The notes below the pieces were generated by a model that ran no database searches, had not been told where the DNA came from, and saw only the letters and a list, made by a program, of their open reading frames with translations. Shown piece after piece: positions 53,966 through 63,023 of a stretch of DNA of 64,000 bases. Position 1 is the stretch's first letter. Every line of letters begins with the position of its first letter. Origin of the DNA: Fervidobacterium sp. UBA5837. GTDB lineage: Bacteria > Thermotogota > Thermotogae > Thermotogales > Fervidobacteriaceae. The stretch spans positions 191,617 to 255,616 of the forward strand of contig DJGV01000010.1 in the NCBI GenBank assembly GCA_002432805.1. The letters run 5' to 3'. A program made the translations under genes and the position numbers.

Positions 53966-54524
53966 CTTCAACATCTCCCATTTTGATTATGTAAACTCCG
54001 TCTTCTCCGTCCAATTCTTTCACCTTTACCTTGATAACCTCTTTCTCCTTAGAACTCGGTATATTCTTTCCAACAAAATCTGGCCTTATGGGAAATTCCC
54101 TATGGCCTCGATCTACAAGAGCGGCAAGTTGAATTGTATTTGGACGTCCGCGTGATATGATCGCATCCATTGCTGCACGCACAGTGCGACCTGTAAAGAG
54201 CACATCATCTATCAATATGACCTTCCTACCATTCAAATCAAAATCGATATTGCTTCTATCGCTCGTTCTCAGAGTTCGCTTTTCATCATCTCTAAACGGT
54301 GCTACATCCAATGCACCAATTGGTACTGTTACCCCTTCAATCTTCGATATATTTTCCCCAATTCGCTTTGCAAGATAAAACCCACGCGTGATGATACCAA
54401 GCAGAACTATACCTTGAGCACCCTTGTTTTTTTCCAATATCTCGTGGGCAATCCTCATCAGAGAACGCCTCATATCATCTTCGCTCAGAACTCTAATCAT
54501 TTCTTCTTTTTCTTCTTTAAACAT
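53955..54524 (-). CDS. pyrR: Bifunctional pyrimidine operon regulator/uracil phosphoribosyltransferase PyrR
   Basis: About 189 residues. PyrR binds pyr mRNA in response to UMP and also makes UMP from uracil. The PRPP motif VILIDDVLFTGRTVRAA is complete, and DDMRRSLMRIAHEILEKN and RRPDF-like segments match the family. ATG 54524 has GGAGC upstream and follows the previous stop by one base; a shorter start at Met 9 (MIRVLSEDD) is possible. No pyr biosynthetic gene or PyrR attenuator is near. Confidence 0.93.
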   Translation of the reverse strand: MFKEEKEEMIRVLSEDDMRRSLMRIAHEILEKNKGAQGIVLLGIITRGFYLAKRIGENISKIEGVTVPIGALDVAPFRDDEKRTLRTSDRSNIDFDLNGRKVILIDDVLFTGRTVRAAMDAIISRGRPNTIQLAALVDRGHREFPIRPDFVGKNIPSSKEKEVIKVKVKELDGEDGVYIIKMGDVEDEA

Positions 54525-54525
54525 G

Positions 54526-55278
54526 CTATAGACCAGCTCCAAAAACTACTTTGAATCCATGTTGATTATTCAAATACTTTTCTGTCGAGATCGAACCATC
54601 GAGATTATAAAAACCAGACAAACCTACGATGAAGTTCGAAATCCTCAAATCTACACTTCCATCGATGATGTTAAAGATTTTGCCATCCGATAATCTGTAA
54701 AGCGGACTGTACGAAATTCTCAAATTATTTAGATATCCTAAATTCCTTGCTATTACACCAAGCGAGACCTGAAAAACATCGCTGCCAAAATTACCTACAT
54801 CGAATCCAACACCGGACTTGTCGTTGAATAGATACTCAGCACTTCCAACGAAATTCGGCAACGTCGCATCAGAAGTCTTTGAAGCATAGAGTGTGATATT
54901 GTAAACTGCAAGGCTCACAGAAACATTCGTTGCAGCAGCAACTTTCCCACCAACATCGATCTTAACATAGGGTTCTCCCCATGGAATTATCTTTGCATTC
55001 AAATTCATCCCATAGTTATTCTTCAAATCGGATATCATGTAGTTTATTACACCTTCTGAATAGTTGGAGTTCGTCGTATACCCCAATTCTCCGCAAAGAT
55101 TATCACTTCTTTCTTGCCAAGAAATCTTGTAGACATACGGGTCTAATTGATATGCATGCATCGAAAATAACACAGCATTCCCATTTACTATCAAATTTGC
55201 AGGATTTTCAAAGAAAAATGCGAAAGATTGTGTTAACCCAATCAAAATGATGATATTAAGAATCAGAACTCTTTTCAT
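54526..55278 (-). CDS. Putative exported beta-rich surface protein
   Basis: About 250 residues, family not recognised. A signal peptide (RVLILNIIILIGLTQSFAFF) is followed by alternating hydrophobic/polar strands and an aromatic C-terminus (HGFKVVFGAGL), as in outer-membrane beta-barrel proteins of the toga. ATG 55278 gives the signal peptide directly with GGGGGGA about 12 bases upstream, inside the tgt end; starting at 55347 would put 23 charged residues first. It overlaps tgt by 23 bases. Confidence 0.65.
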   Translation of the reverse strand: MKRVLILNIIILIGLTQSFAFFFENPANLIVNGNAVLFSMHAYQLDPYVYKISWQERSDNLCGELGYTTNSNYSEGVINYMISDLKNNYGMNLNAKIIPWGEPYVKIDVGGKVAAATNVSVSLAVYNITLYASKTSDATLPNFVGSAEYLFNDKSGVGFDVGNFGSDVFQVSLGVIARNLGYLNNLRISYSPLYRLSDGKIFNIIDGSVDLRISNFIVGLSGFYNLDGSISTEKYLNNQHGFKVVFGAGL

Positions 55279-56377
55279 ATGCTTCTTTAATCCCCCCTCT
55301 AAACGTTTCAAACGTGCCGTTTTCCAGACTTTCCCGCAGTTTTTCACCGAATTCCATCAAAAAATGTATATCGTGAATTGTTAGCAACATTTGACCTAGC
55401 ACCTCTTGCCTATCGAATAGGTGTCTTATGTATCCTTTCGAAAAGTTTTGGCATGCATAGCAATTACAATTTTCATCTATAGGCGTCTTATCGTATTTGT
55501 ACCTTGCTGATCTGATATTGAATTTCCCATTCCAAGTCACTGCTAAACCATGCCTCGCAACGCGAGTTGGAAAGACACTATCGAACATATCCACACCATT
55601 TGCCACCAAATCAACGAGTAGATCAGGAGACCCTCCACCCATGAAATACCTTGGTTTATCTGCTGGCATCTTTGGCCCCAAGAATTCCACCATCTTAATT
55701 GTCTCTTCTCGCGGTTCACCAACGCTTAATCCGCCCATTGCAAATCCATCAAACTCCATCTGTGCTATTTCGTTGAGACTCATTTCTCTCAAATCTTCGT
55801 ACACCGCACCTTGGATGATTCCAAAGATTGCTTGATTTGATATGTGTCTCAAATGTTCCAGACTCCTCTTTGCCCACTTCGTCGTTAATTTGACAGACTT
55901 CTTCGATTCTTCGTATCCATCCTTTGGGTCAGCGCAATAATCAAACGTCATAACTATATCTGAGCCAAGCGTTGCTTGAATCTCCATCGAAAGCTCTGGT
56001 GTGATAAAGTGCTTCGAACCATCGAGCGGTGACATAATCCAGACACCGTCGTCTGTTATCTTTTGTCCTCTTTTCAAACTAAAAACTTGAAACCCGCCGC
56101 TATCCGTGAGTATTGGCTTATCCCATCTCATGAACTCATGCAGCCCGTTGAAATGCCTAATAACATCCAGCCCTGGTTTCAGGTAAAGATGAAATGCATT
56201 AGATAAAATAATTTGGACATTGTTCTCTTTCAAAACATGTGGTGTGACAAGTTTCACATTTGCATTGGTACCAACTGGCATGAAAGTAGGCGTTTCCACT
56301 ACACCATGTGGTAGTTGAATTCTCCCTCTTCTTGCGTGTCCATCGCTTTTGAGTACTTCAAATCTTAGTGAACCCAT
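55256..56377 (-). CDS. tgt: Queuine tRNA-ribosyltransferase
   Basis: 373 residues. It exchanges guanine-34 of certain tRNAs for preQ1. Catalytic aspartates lie in LTDSGGFQVFSL and MFDSVFPTRVARHG; the zinc site is NCNCYACQNF with a histidine in GYIRHLF. HGVVETPTFMPVGT begins the conserved core. The start overlaps the fchA end by 20 bases. Length and motifs are normal. Confidence 0.97.
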   Translation of the reverse strand: MGSLRFEVLKSDGHARRGRIQLPHGVVETPTFMPVGTNANVKLVTPHVLKENNVQIILSNAFHLYLKPGLDVIRHFNGLHEFMRWDKPILTDSGGFQVFSLKRGQKITDDGVWIMSPLDGSKHFITPELSMEIQATLGSDIVMTFDYCADPKDGYEESKKSVKLTTKWAKRSLEHLRHISNQAIFGIIQGAVYEDLREMSLNEIAQMEFDGFAMGGLSVGEPREETIKMVEFLGPKMPADKPRYFMGGGSPDLLVDLVANGVDMFDSVFPTRVARHGLAVTWNGKFNIRSARYKYDKTPIDENCNCYACQNFSKGYIRHLFDRQEVLGQMLLTIHDIHFLMEFGEKLRESLENGTFETFRGGIKEAYEKSSDS

Positions 56378-56984
56378 TCTCTTTTACCAACTCCTGTATA
56401 CGCTCGTAATAGAGTTTTGCCTCATCCATTACCTCGTGCAAGCAATCTAAAATCTTCGTTTTGTATTCATCATCGGTGATAGACTTCAAGTTGATCACCA
56501 CGTTGTACTCTCCAATTTTGCATGCAGCTCTTGCAAGTTCTGCAGCACTGAATGCATCTGAGACTGCATTCTTATTTCCCCACTTTGCCACGACCTCACT
56601 AAACTTCATGATATCCCTTGCGCATGCTACCAACTCAAAAGGTGTCTCAATAGCCTTTTTCAATGCTTCTTGGATCTTCTCTTGCTTTTGCAGATCCTCC
56701 TTTGGCAATTTGTATGCATCCATAACTCTGTTGAATGCTTCTATATCGGCATCCGCCAGTTTCAACGCCTTTTGTGTAATCATATCCATCTGTTCCAAGA
56801 CTTCTTGCATTAAGCCATCAAATTCCTCATACTTCTTCTTACCGATAGTCAAATTTGCCACCATACAATTCAAAGATGCGCCCATCGCTGCGGTGACTGC
56901 ACCAACTGCCCCACCACCAGGCGTAGGTGTTTTCTCCCTTATCTTGTCGCAAAGTTCTTCAACGCTCATCGACTTAACATCCAT
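56358..56984 (-). CDS. Formiminotetrahydrofolate cyclodeaminase-like protein (FchA family)
   Basis: About 208 residues, all-helical. The family cyclises 5-formimino-THF to 5,10-methenyl-THF and ammonia. The conserved TPTPGGGAVGAVTAAMGASL loop and MVANLTIGKKKY are clear, and YKLPKEDL matches the usual ALP block. ATG 56984 follows AAAGGGGG; ATG 57002 would leave no ribosome site. It is the first gene of the long leftward run to about 50 kb. Confidence 0.9.
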   Translation of the reverse strand: MDVKSMSVEELCDKIREKTPTPGGGAVGAVTAAMGASLNCMVANLTIGKKKYEEFDGLMQEVLEQMDMITQKALKLADADIEAFNRVMDAYKLPKEDLQKQEKIQEALKKAIETPFELVACARDIMKFSEVVAKWGNKNAVSDAFSAAELARAACKIGEYNVVINLKSITDDEYKTKILDCLHEVMDEAKLYYERIQELVKENGFTKI

Positions 56985-57112
56985 AAGCAATCCCCCTTTC
57001 ACATTTTACATCCTTCTACAATGCACACGGAGCACTCCCTCTATATCGTCTTAAATTCGCTACACAGACAATGTACAATTTAGAGACATACTCTACAAAT
57101 TTATCACGAAAT

Positions 57113-57121
57113 ATTATATCA
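57113..57121 (-). promoter_or_regulatory. Extended -10 promoter for fchA-tgt and downstream genes
   Basis: TGATATAAT on the minus strand, 129 bases before fchA. It diverges from the SRP RNA promoter at 57134-57161. Confidence 0.6.
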
Positions 57122-57133
57122 CAAATTTAAAGA

Positions 57134-57161
57134 TTGAAAAATACAGAAAACGTGATAAAAT
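57134..57161 (+). promoter_or_regulatory. ffs: Promoter of SRP RNA
   Basis: TTGAAA (57134-57139), 16-base spacer, TAAAAT (57156-57161). The RNA's first paired base is at about 57168, the expected start distance. Confidence 0.75.
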
Positions 57162-57167
57162 ACATCT

Positions 57168-57442
57168 TGGTGTCGTACTAAGCGGGGGGTTGGTGGTCCC
57201 TTGTTGCCCGAAACCCACCTTAGCGGGGCTGAATTCCCTGTCTGAGGCTACTTAGGTTCGGTATCGGTGCATTCCGCAGTGTTGAAAACTGGGTCCTACG
57301 CAACAACTATCTGCGAACCGGGTCAGGTCCGGAAGGAAGCAGCCCTAAGCAGACAAGTGTGTGCCGTGGGGGTGCCCGGTTGGAGCTGTCAGGGTGCATG
57401 CGACCGGGTCTAAGGTTAGTCGAAGCAGGGTGTACGGCACCA
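57168..57442 (+). ncRNA. ffs: Signal recognition particle RNA, large type with Alu domain
   Basis: About 275 nucleotides. Domain IV shows the universal core GGTCAGGTCCGGAAGGAAGC (from 57320), which binds Ffh. The ends pair (TGGTGTCGTAC at 57168-57178 with GTACGGCACCA at 57432-57442), and the first 100 bases can form Alu-like stem-loops, as in Bacillus and Thermotoga rather than the short 4.5S type. It is followed by a T-rich tail. It converges with rnpB. Confidence 0.93.
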
Positions 57443-57458
57443 CTTTTATTTTTCCAAT
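57442..57458 (+). terminator. Putative SRP RNA terminator
   Basis: The closing stem of the RNA (57432-57442) is followed by CTTTTATTTTT. The long end stem and T run could serve as an intrinsic terminator. Confidence 0.55.
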
Positions 57459-57545
57459 CCCTTCAATCAAATCTGCAGTCCCAAGTCTTAAATCTGTCAG
57501 TCTTACAAAACAGCATCAAGAGAAAAAGCAAAATCAAAAGAATAC

Positions 57546-57878
57546 GGAGAAGGGCTATAAGCCGGATCCTGTAATAGACAGGCATCTGTCTATGCGGCCT
57601 ACCCGGGGAATGAGGGTAGAGCGACCCAACCCCTGCTTGACCTTGCTCCGGATGTGGGTTACCAAGCCAGTGTATCACTGCACTGCTGGTGAGCTCTTAC
57701 CTCACCTTTCCATCCTTGCCCTACTCACTTAAGACAACCTAAGCTTTCAGGCGGTTTTCGTTTCTATGGCCCTTCCATGGCTCACGCCACCTCGCCGTTA
57801 GCGAGCATCCTGCCCACGGAGTCCGGACTTTCCTCAGTGCGACCTTGTGCGACCGTCTGCGCCTGTCTGCCCTTCTCC
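57546..57878 (-). ncRNA. rnpB: RNase P RNA
   Basis: About 333 nucleotides, minus strand. The P1 helix is formed by GGAGAAGGGC (5', near 57878) and GCCCTTCTCC (3', 57546-57555). The core contains GAGGAAAGTCCGGACTCC and the late CTTACCTCACC-type block on the plus strand, corresponding to conserved regions CRI-CRV of bacterial A-type RNase P RNA. The RNA processes tRNA 5' ends. It converges with ffs, leaving 103 bases between them. Confidence 0.95.
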
Positions 57879-57992
57879 AATAATTTACTTTTCGCATTTT
57901 AACTACAATCAAAAACTTGATAGCACAGAATATTTTACTACGTTATCTTAAGAATTTCAATTTATTTTGCCTTTCTGCATGCAAAATTAACG

Positions 57993-58021
57993 TTGATTAA
58001 AACATTGATGGATGATACAAT
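57993..58021 (+). promoter_or_regulatory. Promoter of the MATE exporter gene
   Basis: TTGATT (57993-57998), 17-base spacer, TACAAT (58016-58021), close to consensus. It gives a leader of about 95 bases, which carries a perfect palindrome (58043-58054). Confidence 0.6.
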
Positions 58022-58042
58022 AATTTTAATAGTTCGCTATAC

Positions 58043-58054
58043 GAAGTATACTTC
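58043..58054. promoter_or_regulatory. Palindrome GAAGTATACTTC in the MATE gene leader
   Basis: A 12-base perfect palindrome about 15-25 bases after the predicted transcription start. It resembles a small operator, possibly for a MarR/TetR-type regulator, but none is nearby. Function is inference. Confidence 0.4.
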
Positions 58055-58121
58055 TCTTATCAAATACTTGGACCTTTACTGGAACAACTGTAAGAACAAT
58101 GAGCGGGATAGGTGGTGTAGA

Positions 58122-59468
58122 ATGGCAAGAGTAGATGTTTTACGAGAGAATATAGAATATTCGTTATTTCATTTATCTTGGCCGCTGATAGTTTCAAATG
58201 CACTCCAGACAATTTACAATATCGTTGACTCGTACTTCCTTGGTAAATTGGGAGCTGTAGGGTTTTCTGCTTCCACGATTACTTGGCCGATCATATTTAC
58301 GTTCATCTCACTCGCAATGGGATTCGCAAATGCTGGGATTGCTCTTGTTTCTCAAAGCATTGGCAAACAAGATAAAAAGGCCACTTCAAAATCCACAGGC
58401 CAACTCTATTTGGTTACCATAGGTATAGGATTGATATCGACTATTGTAGGTATCGTATTTGCAAAACCACTCATATTGGCAATTGCAGGCAATCAAAACG
58501 CAGAGGTTATTCCATATGCAATTCAATATTACACGGTAGACATGATAGGTTTGCCGCTCATATTCATAATCAACAGCACGACTTCAGCTATGCGTGCAGC
58601 AGGTGATTCACAATTTGGTATGAGAGTGATACTGATCATGAATATAATAAACATGGTGTTTGACCCACTTTTGATCTTTGGTATTGGACCATTTCCCGAA
58701 CTCGGTGTACCAGGTGCTGCATGGGCGACGAATCTCGGTAGACTCGTTGCAGCTTCATTGAGTATCTACCATGTCGTTTCAAAGAAATCTGCTGTTACAT
58801 TGAGTAAGAGTGACTTTGTGCCAGATTGGCACTTGATTGGTCTTGTCTTTAAACTTGGTGTACCGAGTGCATTGGGTATGTCTATCAGTTCTGCAGGTTT
58901 TGCGATAGTCATGCGTTACGTTGCCATGTTCGGCCCGACGGTGATCAGTGCGTACGGCATAGGGAACAGGATAACAAATTTGGTGTCCATGATATCACAG
59001 GGATTTGCAGGTGCAGTTTCGGCCATGGTTGGTCAATTCATCGGTGCAAAGAGGTATGAAGATGCAGAAAAGACAGTGAGGCACACATTCTGGTGGAATG
59101 TAACGATAGTTGGGATACTCTCGCTATTGACATTCATCTACGGAAAAGGAGTTACGAAGTTCTTCATAAACGACCCAGCAGTAATCGAAATGGGTAACAT
59201 TTATTTCAAATACGTCTCGTTCTCGATGCCACTTTTTACCGCATATCTGATTTACAATAGTGCTTTAATTGGTGCGGGCAAGACTGTGTTGACAATGATA
59301 GCCGACATATTGAGGCTTTGGGGAATAAGAATTCCCATCATAGCTATACTGTCTGCAACTATGGGATTCAAGGGTATTTTCATCGGGATGATCATAAGTA
59401 ATTTAGTCATCTTCGTTGTCACTTATCTGTTCTTCAGATTCTCAAATTGGAAAAAGGCGGTTGTCTAG
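58122..59468 (+). CDS. MATE-family multidrug/Na+ exporter
   Basis: 448 residues, about 12 membrane helices. MATE proteins export cationic compounds in exchange for Na+ or H+. Seen: the ALQTIYNIVDSYFLGKLG start, GFANAGIALVSQSIGKQDK, FDPLLIFGIGPFPELGVPGAAWATN and a QGFAGAVSAMVGQFIGAKR repeat. ATG 58122 follows GGTGGTG. A longer open frame to 57993 begins inside the promoter and is not conserved. The gene has its own promoter. Confidence 0.93.
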   Translation: MARVDVLRENIEYSLFHLSWPLIVSNALQTIYNIVDSYFLGKLGAVGFSASTITWPIIFTFISLAMGFANAGIALVSQSIGKQDKKATSKSTGQLYLVTIGIGLISTIVGIVFAKPLILAIAGNQNAEVIPYAIQYYTVDMIGLPLIFIINSTTSAMRAAGDSQFGMRVILIMNIINMVFDPLLIFGIGPFPELGVPGAAWATNLGRLVAASLSIYHVVSKKSAVTLSKSDFVPDWHLIGLVFKLGVPSALGMSISSAGFAIVMRYVAMFGPTVISAYGIGNRITNLVSMISQGFAGAVSAMVGQFIGAKRYEDAEKTVRHTFWWNVTIVGILSLLTFIYGKGVTKFFINDPAVIEMGNIYFKYVSFSMPLFTAYLIYNSALIGAGKTVLTMIADILRLWGIRIPIIAILSATMGFKGIFIGMIISNLVIFVVTYLFFRFSNWKKAVV

Positions 59469-59494
59469 TTATACAATACTCCATAGAAATATTG

Positions 59495-59503
59495 TGATAT
59501 AAT
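59495..59503 (+). promoter_or_regulatory. Extended -10 promoter for the HAD phosphatase gene
   Basis: TGATATAAT, identical to other extended -10 elements in the window, 42 bases before the start. Confidence 0.6.
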
Positions 59504-59544
59504 ATAAAAGTGTTTAGTCAAGTTAACTTACGGGAGGGTTAAGC

Positions 59545-60168
59545 ATGTACATATTCATTGATTACGACGGCACTATAGTCAAGAGCTCAGAGGAAGAATT
59601 CATGAAGGCATATTTCAAAAATCTTTCGAACTATTTTGGAATCCCATTCAATGAAATACTCACTTTAGTTATGGAATCGGTGAACGAAGCAATGAAAAGT
59701 ACGGATGGTACTAAGAGCCTTTACATGAAATTTGCAGAAGTATTTTCCAAAAAAAATGATAAACCATTCGAGTATTGGGCAGAAAAATTCACGTATTTTT
59801 ACGAAAAGATATTCGATCGAGTAGAAAGTGTCATAGAGCCCAACCTCAAACTCACTAATCTAATTAAGTCTACCAATCAAAAGTTAGTCTTTGCGTCCAA
59901 TCCGCTCTTTCCAGAGATTGCAACGGTGAAGCGAATAAAATTTGCAGGACTATCTCCAGATAACTTTGTGTACGTTGCGCACATGGAGAATTGTAGATTT
60001 GCAAAGCCAAATCCGATGTTCTTCAAAGATATAATGGACAAATTAAATATCTTGCCACAAGAATGTGTCATGATAGGTGACAGTGAATTCGATAGAGCAA
60101 GTGAAAAAGTAGGCATCAGGTTTGTTCACATAGCCGACGAACCTGAGTGGAAGAGATTCTTCTCCTAA
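59545..60168 (+). CDS. HAD-superfamily phosphatase
   Basis: 207 residues. Motif I FIDYDGTI (Asp nucleophile), motif II SNP (in LVFASNPLFPE), motif III lysine in RFAKPNP, and motif IV IGDSEFDRASEKVGI are present with a helical cap, so it is a phosphatase of the PGP/YjjG-like group. The substrate is not predictable. GGGAGGG precedes the ATG. The gene is monocistronic. Confidence 0.87.
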   Translation: MYIFIDYDGTIVKSSEEEFMKAYFKNLSNYFGIPFNEILTLVMESVNEAMKSTDGTKSLYMKFAEVFSKKNDKPFEYWAEKFTYFYEKIFDRVESVIEPNLKLTNLIKSTNQKLVFASNPLFPEIATVKRIKFAGLSPDNFVYVAHMENCRFAKPNPMFFKDIMDKLNILPQECVMIGDSEFDRASEKVGIRFVHIADEPEWKRFFS

Positions 60169-60523
60169 TTAGAAATGAGAAAAATCCAAACAAGATATAC
60201 TCCTTTCTGCGTTTTGCTGCTTTAGTTTGTCTAGTATCAACTTCCAATCGCCTTTCCAATGTTTCCATCAATTGCATGAATAATCCACAAGTGTTTTTGA
60301 AAATACTTGTGGATTATATATATTGCTTTCTATAGATGTACAATATGCTAAATTAAACAAGAAATTTAAAAAGCGGAAGATTCCTCATGGACAAGCTAGT
60401 TCTATAAAAATGAAAGAACATCGATTATTATCGAAAAACGGAGAATTTAATCGCTTAGTTTAGTACACCGTTATATTTCGCATACTTTTGCTCCACCTAA
60501 TGCGTAAACCAGCAAAAGTCATT
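60169..60523. other. Non-coding stretch between the HAD gene and the LacI promoter
   Basis: About 350 AT-rich bases without a gene. It contains a 12-bp inverted repeat at 60281-60316 and nothing else recognised. Confidence 0.6.
60281..60316. terminator. Perfect 12-bp inverted repeat after the HAD gene
   Basis: TAATCCACAAGT (60281-60292) and ACTTGTGGATTA (60305-60316) pair around a 12-base loop. No T run follows, so it is at best a weak or bidirectional terminator; a protein-binding site is possible. Confidence 0.45.
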
Positions 60524-60551
60524 TTGATTTTTAATTCTCTTGGTGTAGAAT
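60524..60551 (+). promoter_or_regulatory. Promoter of the LacI-family regulator gene
   Basis: TTGATT (60524-60529), 16-base spacer, TAGAAT (60546-60551). The predicted start is about 60558, directly before the operator at 60561-60576. Confidence 0.6.
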
Positions 60552-60560
60552 TGATTTGTT

Positions 60561-60576
60561 CCGTTAACGTTAACGG
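60561..60576. promoter_or_regulatory. LacI-type operator, CCGTTAACGTTAACGG
   Basis: A perfect 16-base palindrome at the predicted transcription start of the regulator gene, fitting autoregulation. The half CGTTAACGGTAAT recurs with one change at the second site (63024-63035). Confidence 0.72.
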
Positions 60577-60590
60577 TAATAAAAAAGGGG

Positions 60591-61619
60591 GTGAAAAGAA
60601 TCCAAAGCAAGTTTGTAACAATAAAAGATATAGCGGAAAAAGCTGGAGTATCTCCTAATACAGTTTCTCGTGCACTAAATAGTAGACCGGATATTAGTCA
60701 AAGCACCAAGAGTAGGATATTGAAAATTGCTCAAGAAATGGGATATGTGAGAAATGCCTACGCTACAATACTTAAATCAAACGTAACTAACACGATAGGA
60801 GTAATAATGTCAGACAGCTCCAACCCGTTCTTTTCAGAAGTCTTCAAAGGAATTGATAAAGCAGCACAAGAGAAAGATTACCAAATAATAATAATGAATT
60901 CTGAAGGTGTATATGAAAACGAAGAGAGATTCATTAAAACACTTTTGGAAAGAAGAGTAGATGGTATTTTGCTTTTTCCAATGCAAGAAAGCTATGAAGA
61001 CATAAGGGAACTAGTCAAAGAACATTTTCCCATAGTATTAGTTGGGAGAGAGATTGATGAATGGAATGTCGATGAAATTTTCAGTGATGAAGTAAAAGGA
61101 GGATACATGGCAACTAAGTATTTACTCGAAAAAGGATGTAAAAAGGTAAAGATGATTACGGATCAGCTTTACAATTCTGCTTCTTTGGGCAGGTTAGAAG
61201 GATATAGGAAAGCTTTACAAGAAAAGGGAGTACCTTTTTGTGAGGAGAATGTGAAATTGTGTCATCATATTCATGAAGGATATCATGTACAAGCGGGATA
61301 CGACAAAGTCATTGAAATGCTCCAAGGAAAGGAAGAATTTGACGGAATATTCTGTTATAACGATTTAATAGCTTATGGAGTTATTAAAGCTTTGAAAGAG
61401 AATGGATTTAGAATACCTGAAGATGTTTCAGTGGTAGGCTATGACGACATAACTTTTTCAAGACTAATAGAACCACAGCTAACTACTATTAAAGTGAAAA
61501 AGTTCGAAATGGGATATGAAGCATTTCAAATGTTATATAAGAGAATAACTGCTAAAAAGAGCAGTAACTCATCAACAAGAAAAGTTTTAGATGTTGAGCT
61601 CATAGTTAGGAATTCTTAG
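60591..61619 (+). CDS. LacI/GalR-family transcription regulator
   Basis: 342 residues: an N-terminal helix-turn-helix (VTIKDIAEKAGVSPNTVSRALN, about 8-29) and a periplasmic-binding-like sugar domain (from about 60; TIGVIMSDSSNPFFSEVFKGI, GYDDITFSRLIEPQLTTIKV). It likely represses the galT-ABC transporter genes and itself until a sugar, perhaps galactose-related, binds. GTG 60591 abuts the GGGGG ribosome site with no spacing, so the true start is uncertain; no better standard start is in frame nearby. Confidence 0.92.
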   Translation: MKRIQSKFVTIKDIAEKAGVSPNTVSRALNSRPDISQSTKSRILKIAQEMGYVRNAYATILKSNVTNTIGVIMSDSSNPFFSEVFKGIDKAAQEKDYQIIIMNSEGVYENEERFIKTLLERRVDGILLFPMQESYEDIRELVKEHFPIVLVGREIDEWNVDEIFSDEVKGGYMATKYLLEKGCKKVKMITDQLYNSASLGRLEGYRKALQEKGVPFCEENVKLCHHIHEGYHVQAGYDKVIEMLQGKEEFDGIFCYNDLIAYGVIKALKENGFRIPEDVSVVGYDDITFSRLIEPQLTTIKVKKFEMGYEAFQMLYKRITAKKSSNSSTRKVLDVELIVRNS

Positions 61620-61636
61620 AAAGGGAGATAGAAATT

Positions 61637-62626
61637 ATGGCAGAGTTAAGATGGAATCCCCTATTGAAAACATGGACAATAGTTGCAGATAATAGACAAG
61701 ACAGGCCACACCTGCCCAAAGATTGGTGCCCTTTTTGTCCCGGACCTGGAAAGAAGGTCCCGGATGATTATGATGTTTATGCATATGATAATGATTTCCC
61801 ATCCTTAAAGTTAGATCCAGACGAACCTAAGATAGTAGGAACAGATTTGTACAAAGTAACCAAGAATTATGGGAAGTGTGAGGTAATATTGTACTCACCT
61901 GATCATGACACAGCTCTTTCTCAGTTACCAATTGAACATATATACAAACTTGTTAATCTTTGGGTTGCTCGATTTAATGAGCTTTCAAAAGATGAGAATA
62001 TAAGATACATTTTTCCTTTTGAGAATAGAGGGAAAGAGGTTGGAGTTACTATGCTTCATCCTCATGGTCAATTATATGCTTACTCATGGATCCCTCTAAA
62101 ATTAAAAGTTGAACTAGATAATTGCAAAGAATACTATGAGGAGAAAAACAGTTGTCTAATTTGCGATATGAATAAGGAAGAAAAGGATTTCGAAGGTAGA
62201 ATTCTTTTTGAAAATGATTCATTTCTCACATATTTACCATTTTTCACGGATTATCCATATGGTGCTTTTATTGTAAGTAAATCTCACAAAAGCAACCTCT
62301 CTCAGTTTACAGACAAGGAAAAATGGGATTTGGCGGAAAGTTTGAAGCTGCTAACGGGTGGTTTTGATACGCTCTTTGATGAACCATTTCCTTATATGAT
62401 GAATATACATCAAACGCCTGTAAATTCTGAAGAATATAAGGATTCTGATAAGTACTATCACTTTCATATAGAATTTTATCCACCGTTAAGGGACAAAGAC
62501 AAAATAAAATGGTATGCATCAAGCGAGATGGGAGCTTGGGCAGCTGCAAACACTCTCTCAGTGGAAGAAACCGCAATTACTTTGAAAACTGCCATGGAGA
62601 AATTTAAAAGGACTATACAATATTAG
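61637..62626 (+). CDS. galT: Galactose-1-phosphate uridylyltransferase
   Basis: 329 residues. It transfers UMP between UDP-glucose and galactose-1-phosphate in the Leloir pathway. The catalytic HPH triad sits in MLHPHGQLYAYSW (about residue 140), and zinc ligands are suggested by WCPFCPG and SCLICD. The C-terminal HFHIEFYPPLRDK block is standard. AAGGGAG precedes the ATG. It lies 17 bases after the LacI gene, so the two are probably cotranscribed. Confidence 0.95.
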   Translation: MAELRWNPLLKTWTIVADNRQDRPHLPKDWCPFCPGPGKKVPDDYDVYAYDNDFPSLKLDPDEPKIVGTDLYKVTKNYGKCEVILYSPDHDTALSQLPIEHIYKLVNLWVARFNELSKDENIRYIFPFENRGKEVGVTMLHPHGQLYAYSWIPLKLKVELDNCKEYYEEKNSCLICDMNKEEKDFEGRILFENDSFLTYLPFFTDYPYGAFIVSKSHKSNLSQFTDKEKWDLAESLKLLTGGFDTLFDEPFPYMMNIHQTPVNSEEYKDSDKYYHFHIEFYPPLRDKDKIKWYASSEMGAWAAANTLSVEETAITLKTAMEKFKRTIQY

Positions 62627-63023
62627 AAAATATCAAGACGAGTAATAAAAATTTATCTAAAAACAAGACTGATATGAAGTAGTTTATTTAGCATCCAATA
62701 AATAGAATAAATAGGCCGTAGATCTGAAGAATAAAGAGAAATGTGTGAATGAAATAATAGCTAAGAATCCTCTCTGTTATGAACGACTAATGTAAATCAA
62801 CTGGTTGTGGAAAGAACCACTTTTACTTTAGCACCTCCATACTCACAGTATCAGACTTCTTGAGACCTTAATCTGCATAACCAACAAATATCTTGTAACG
62901 GTAACGAATATTAAGTAAATGCAAGCCTCTTGAATCTAATTATCATTAATCGGCACTAAACAGTAATTGTATTCGATAATGAGATTTCATTTTTCTTGTT
63001 TATATTGGTATAAGTATAACGTC

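Noticed and set aside
57359..57732. Plus-strand frames across the SRP and RNase P RNA genes
   Set aside because: They overlap two clearly recognised structural RNAs.
57993..58121. 43-codon N-terminal extension of the MATE gene
   Set aside because: It starts inside the predicted promoter; ATG 58122 has the ribosome site and matches the family start.
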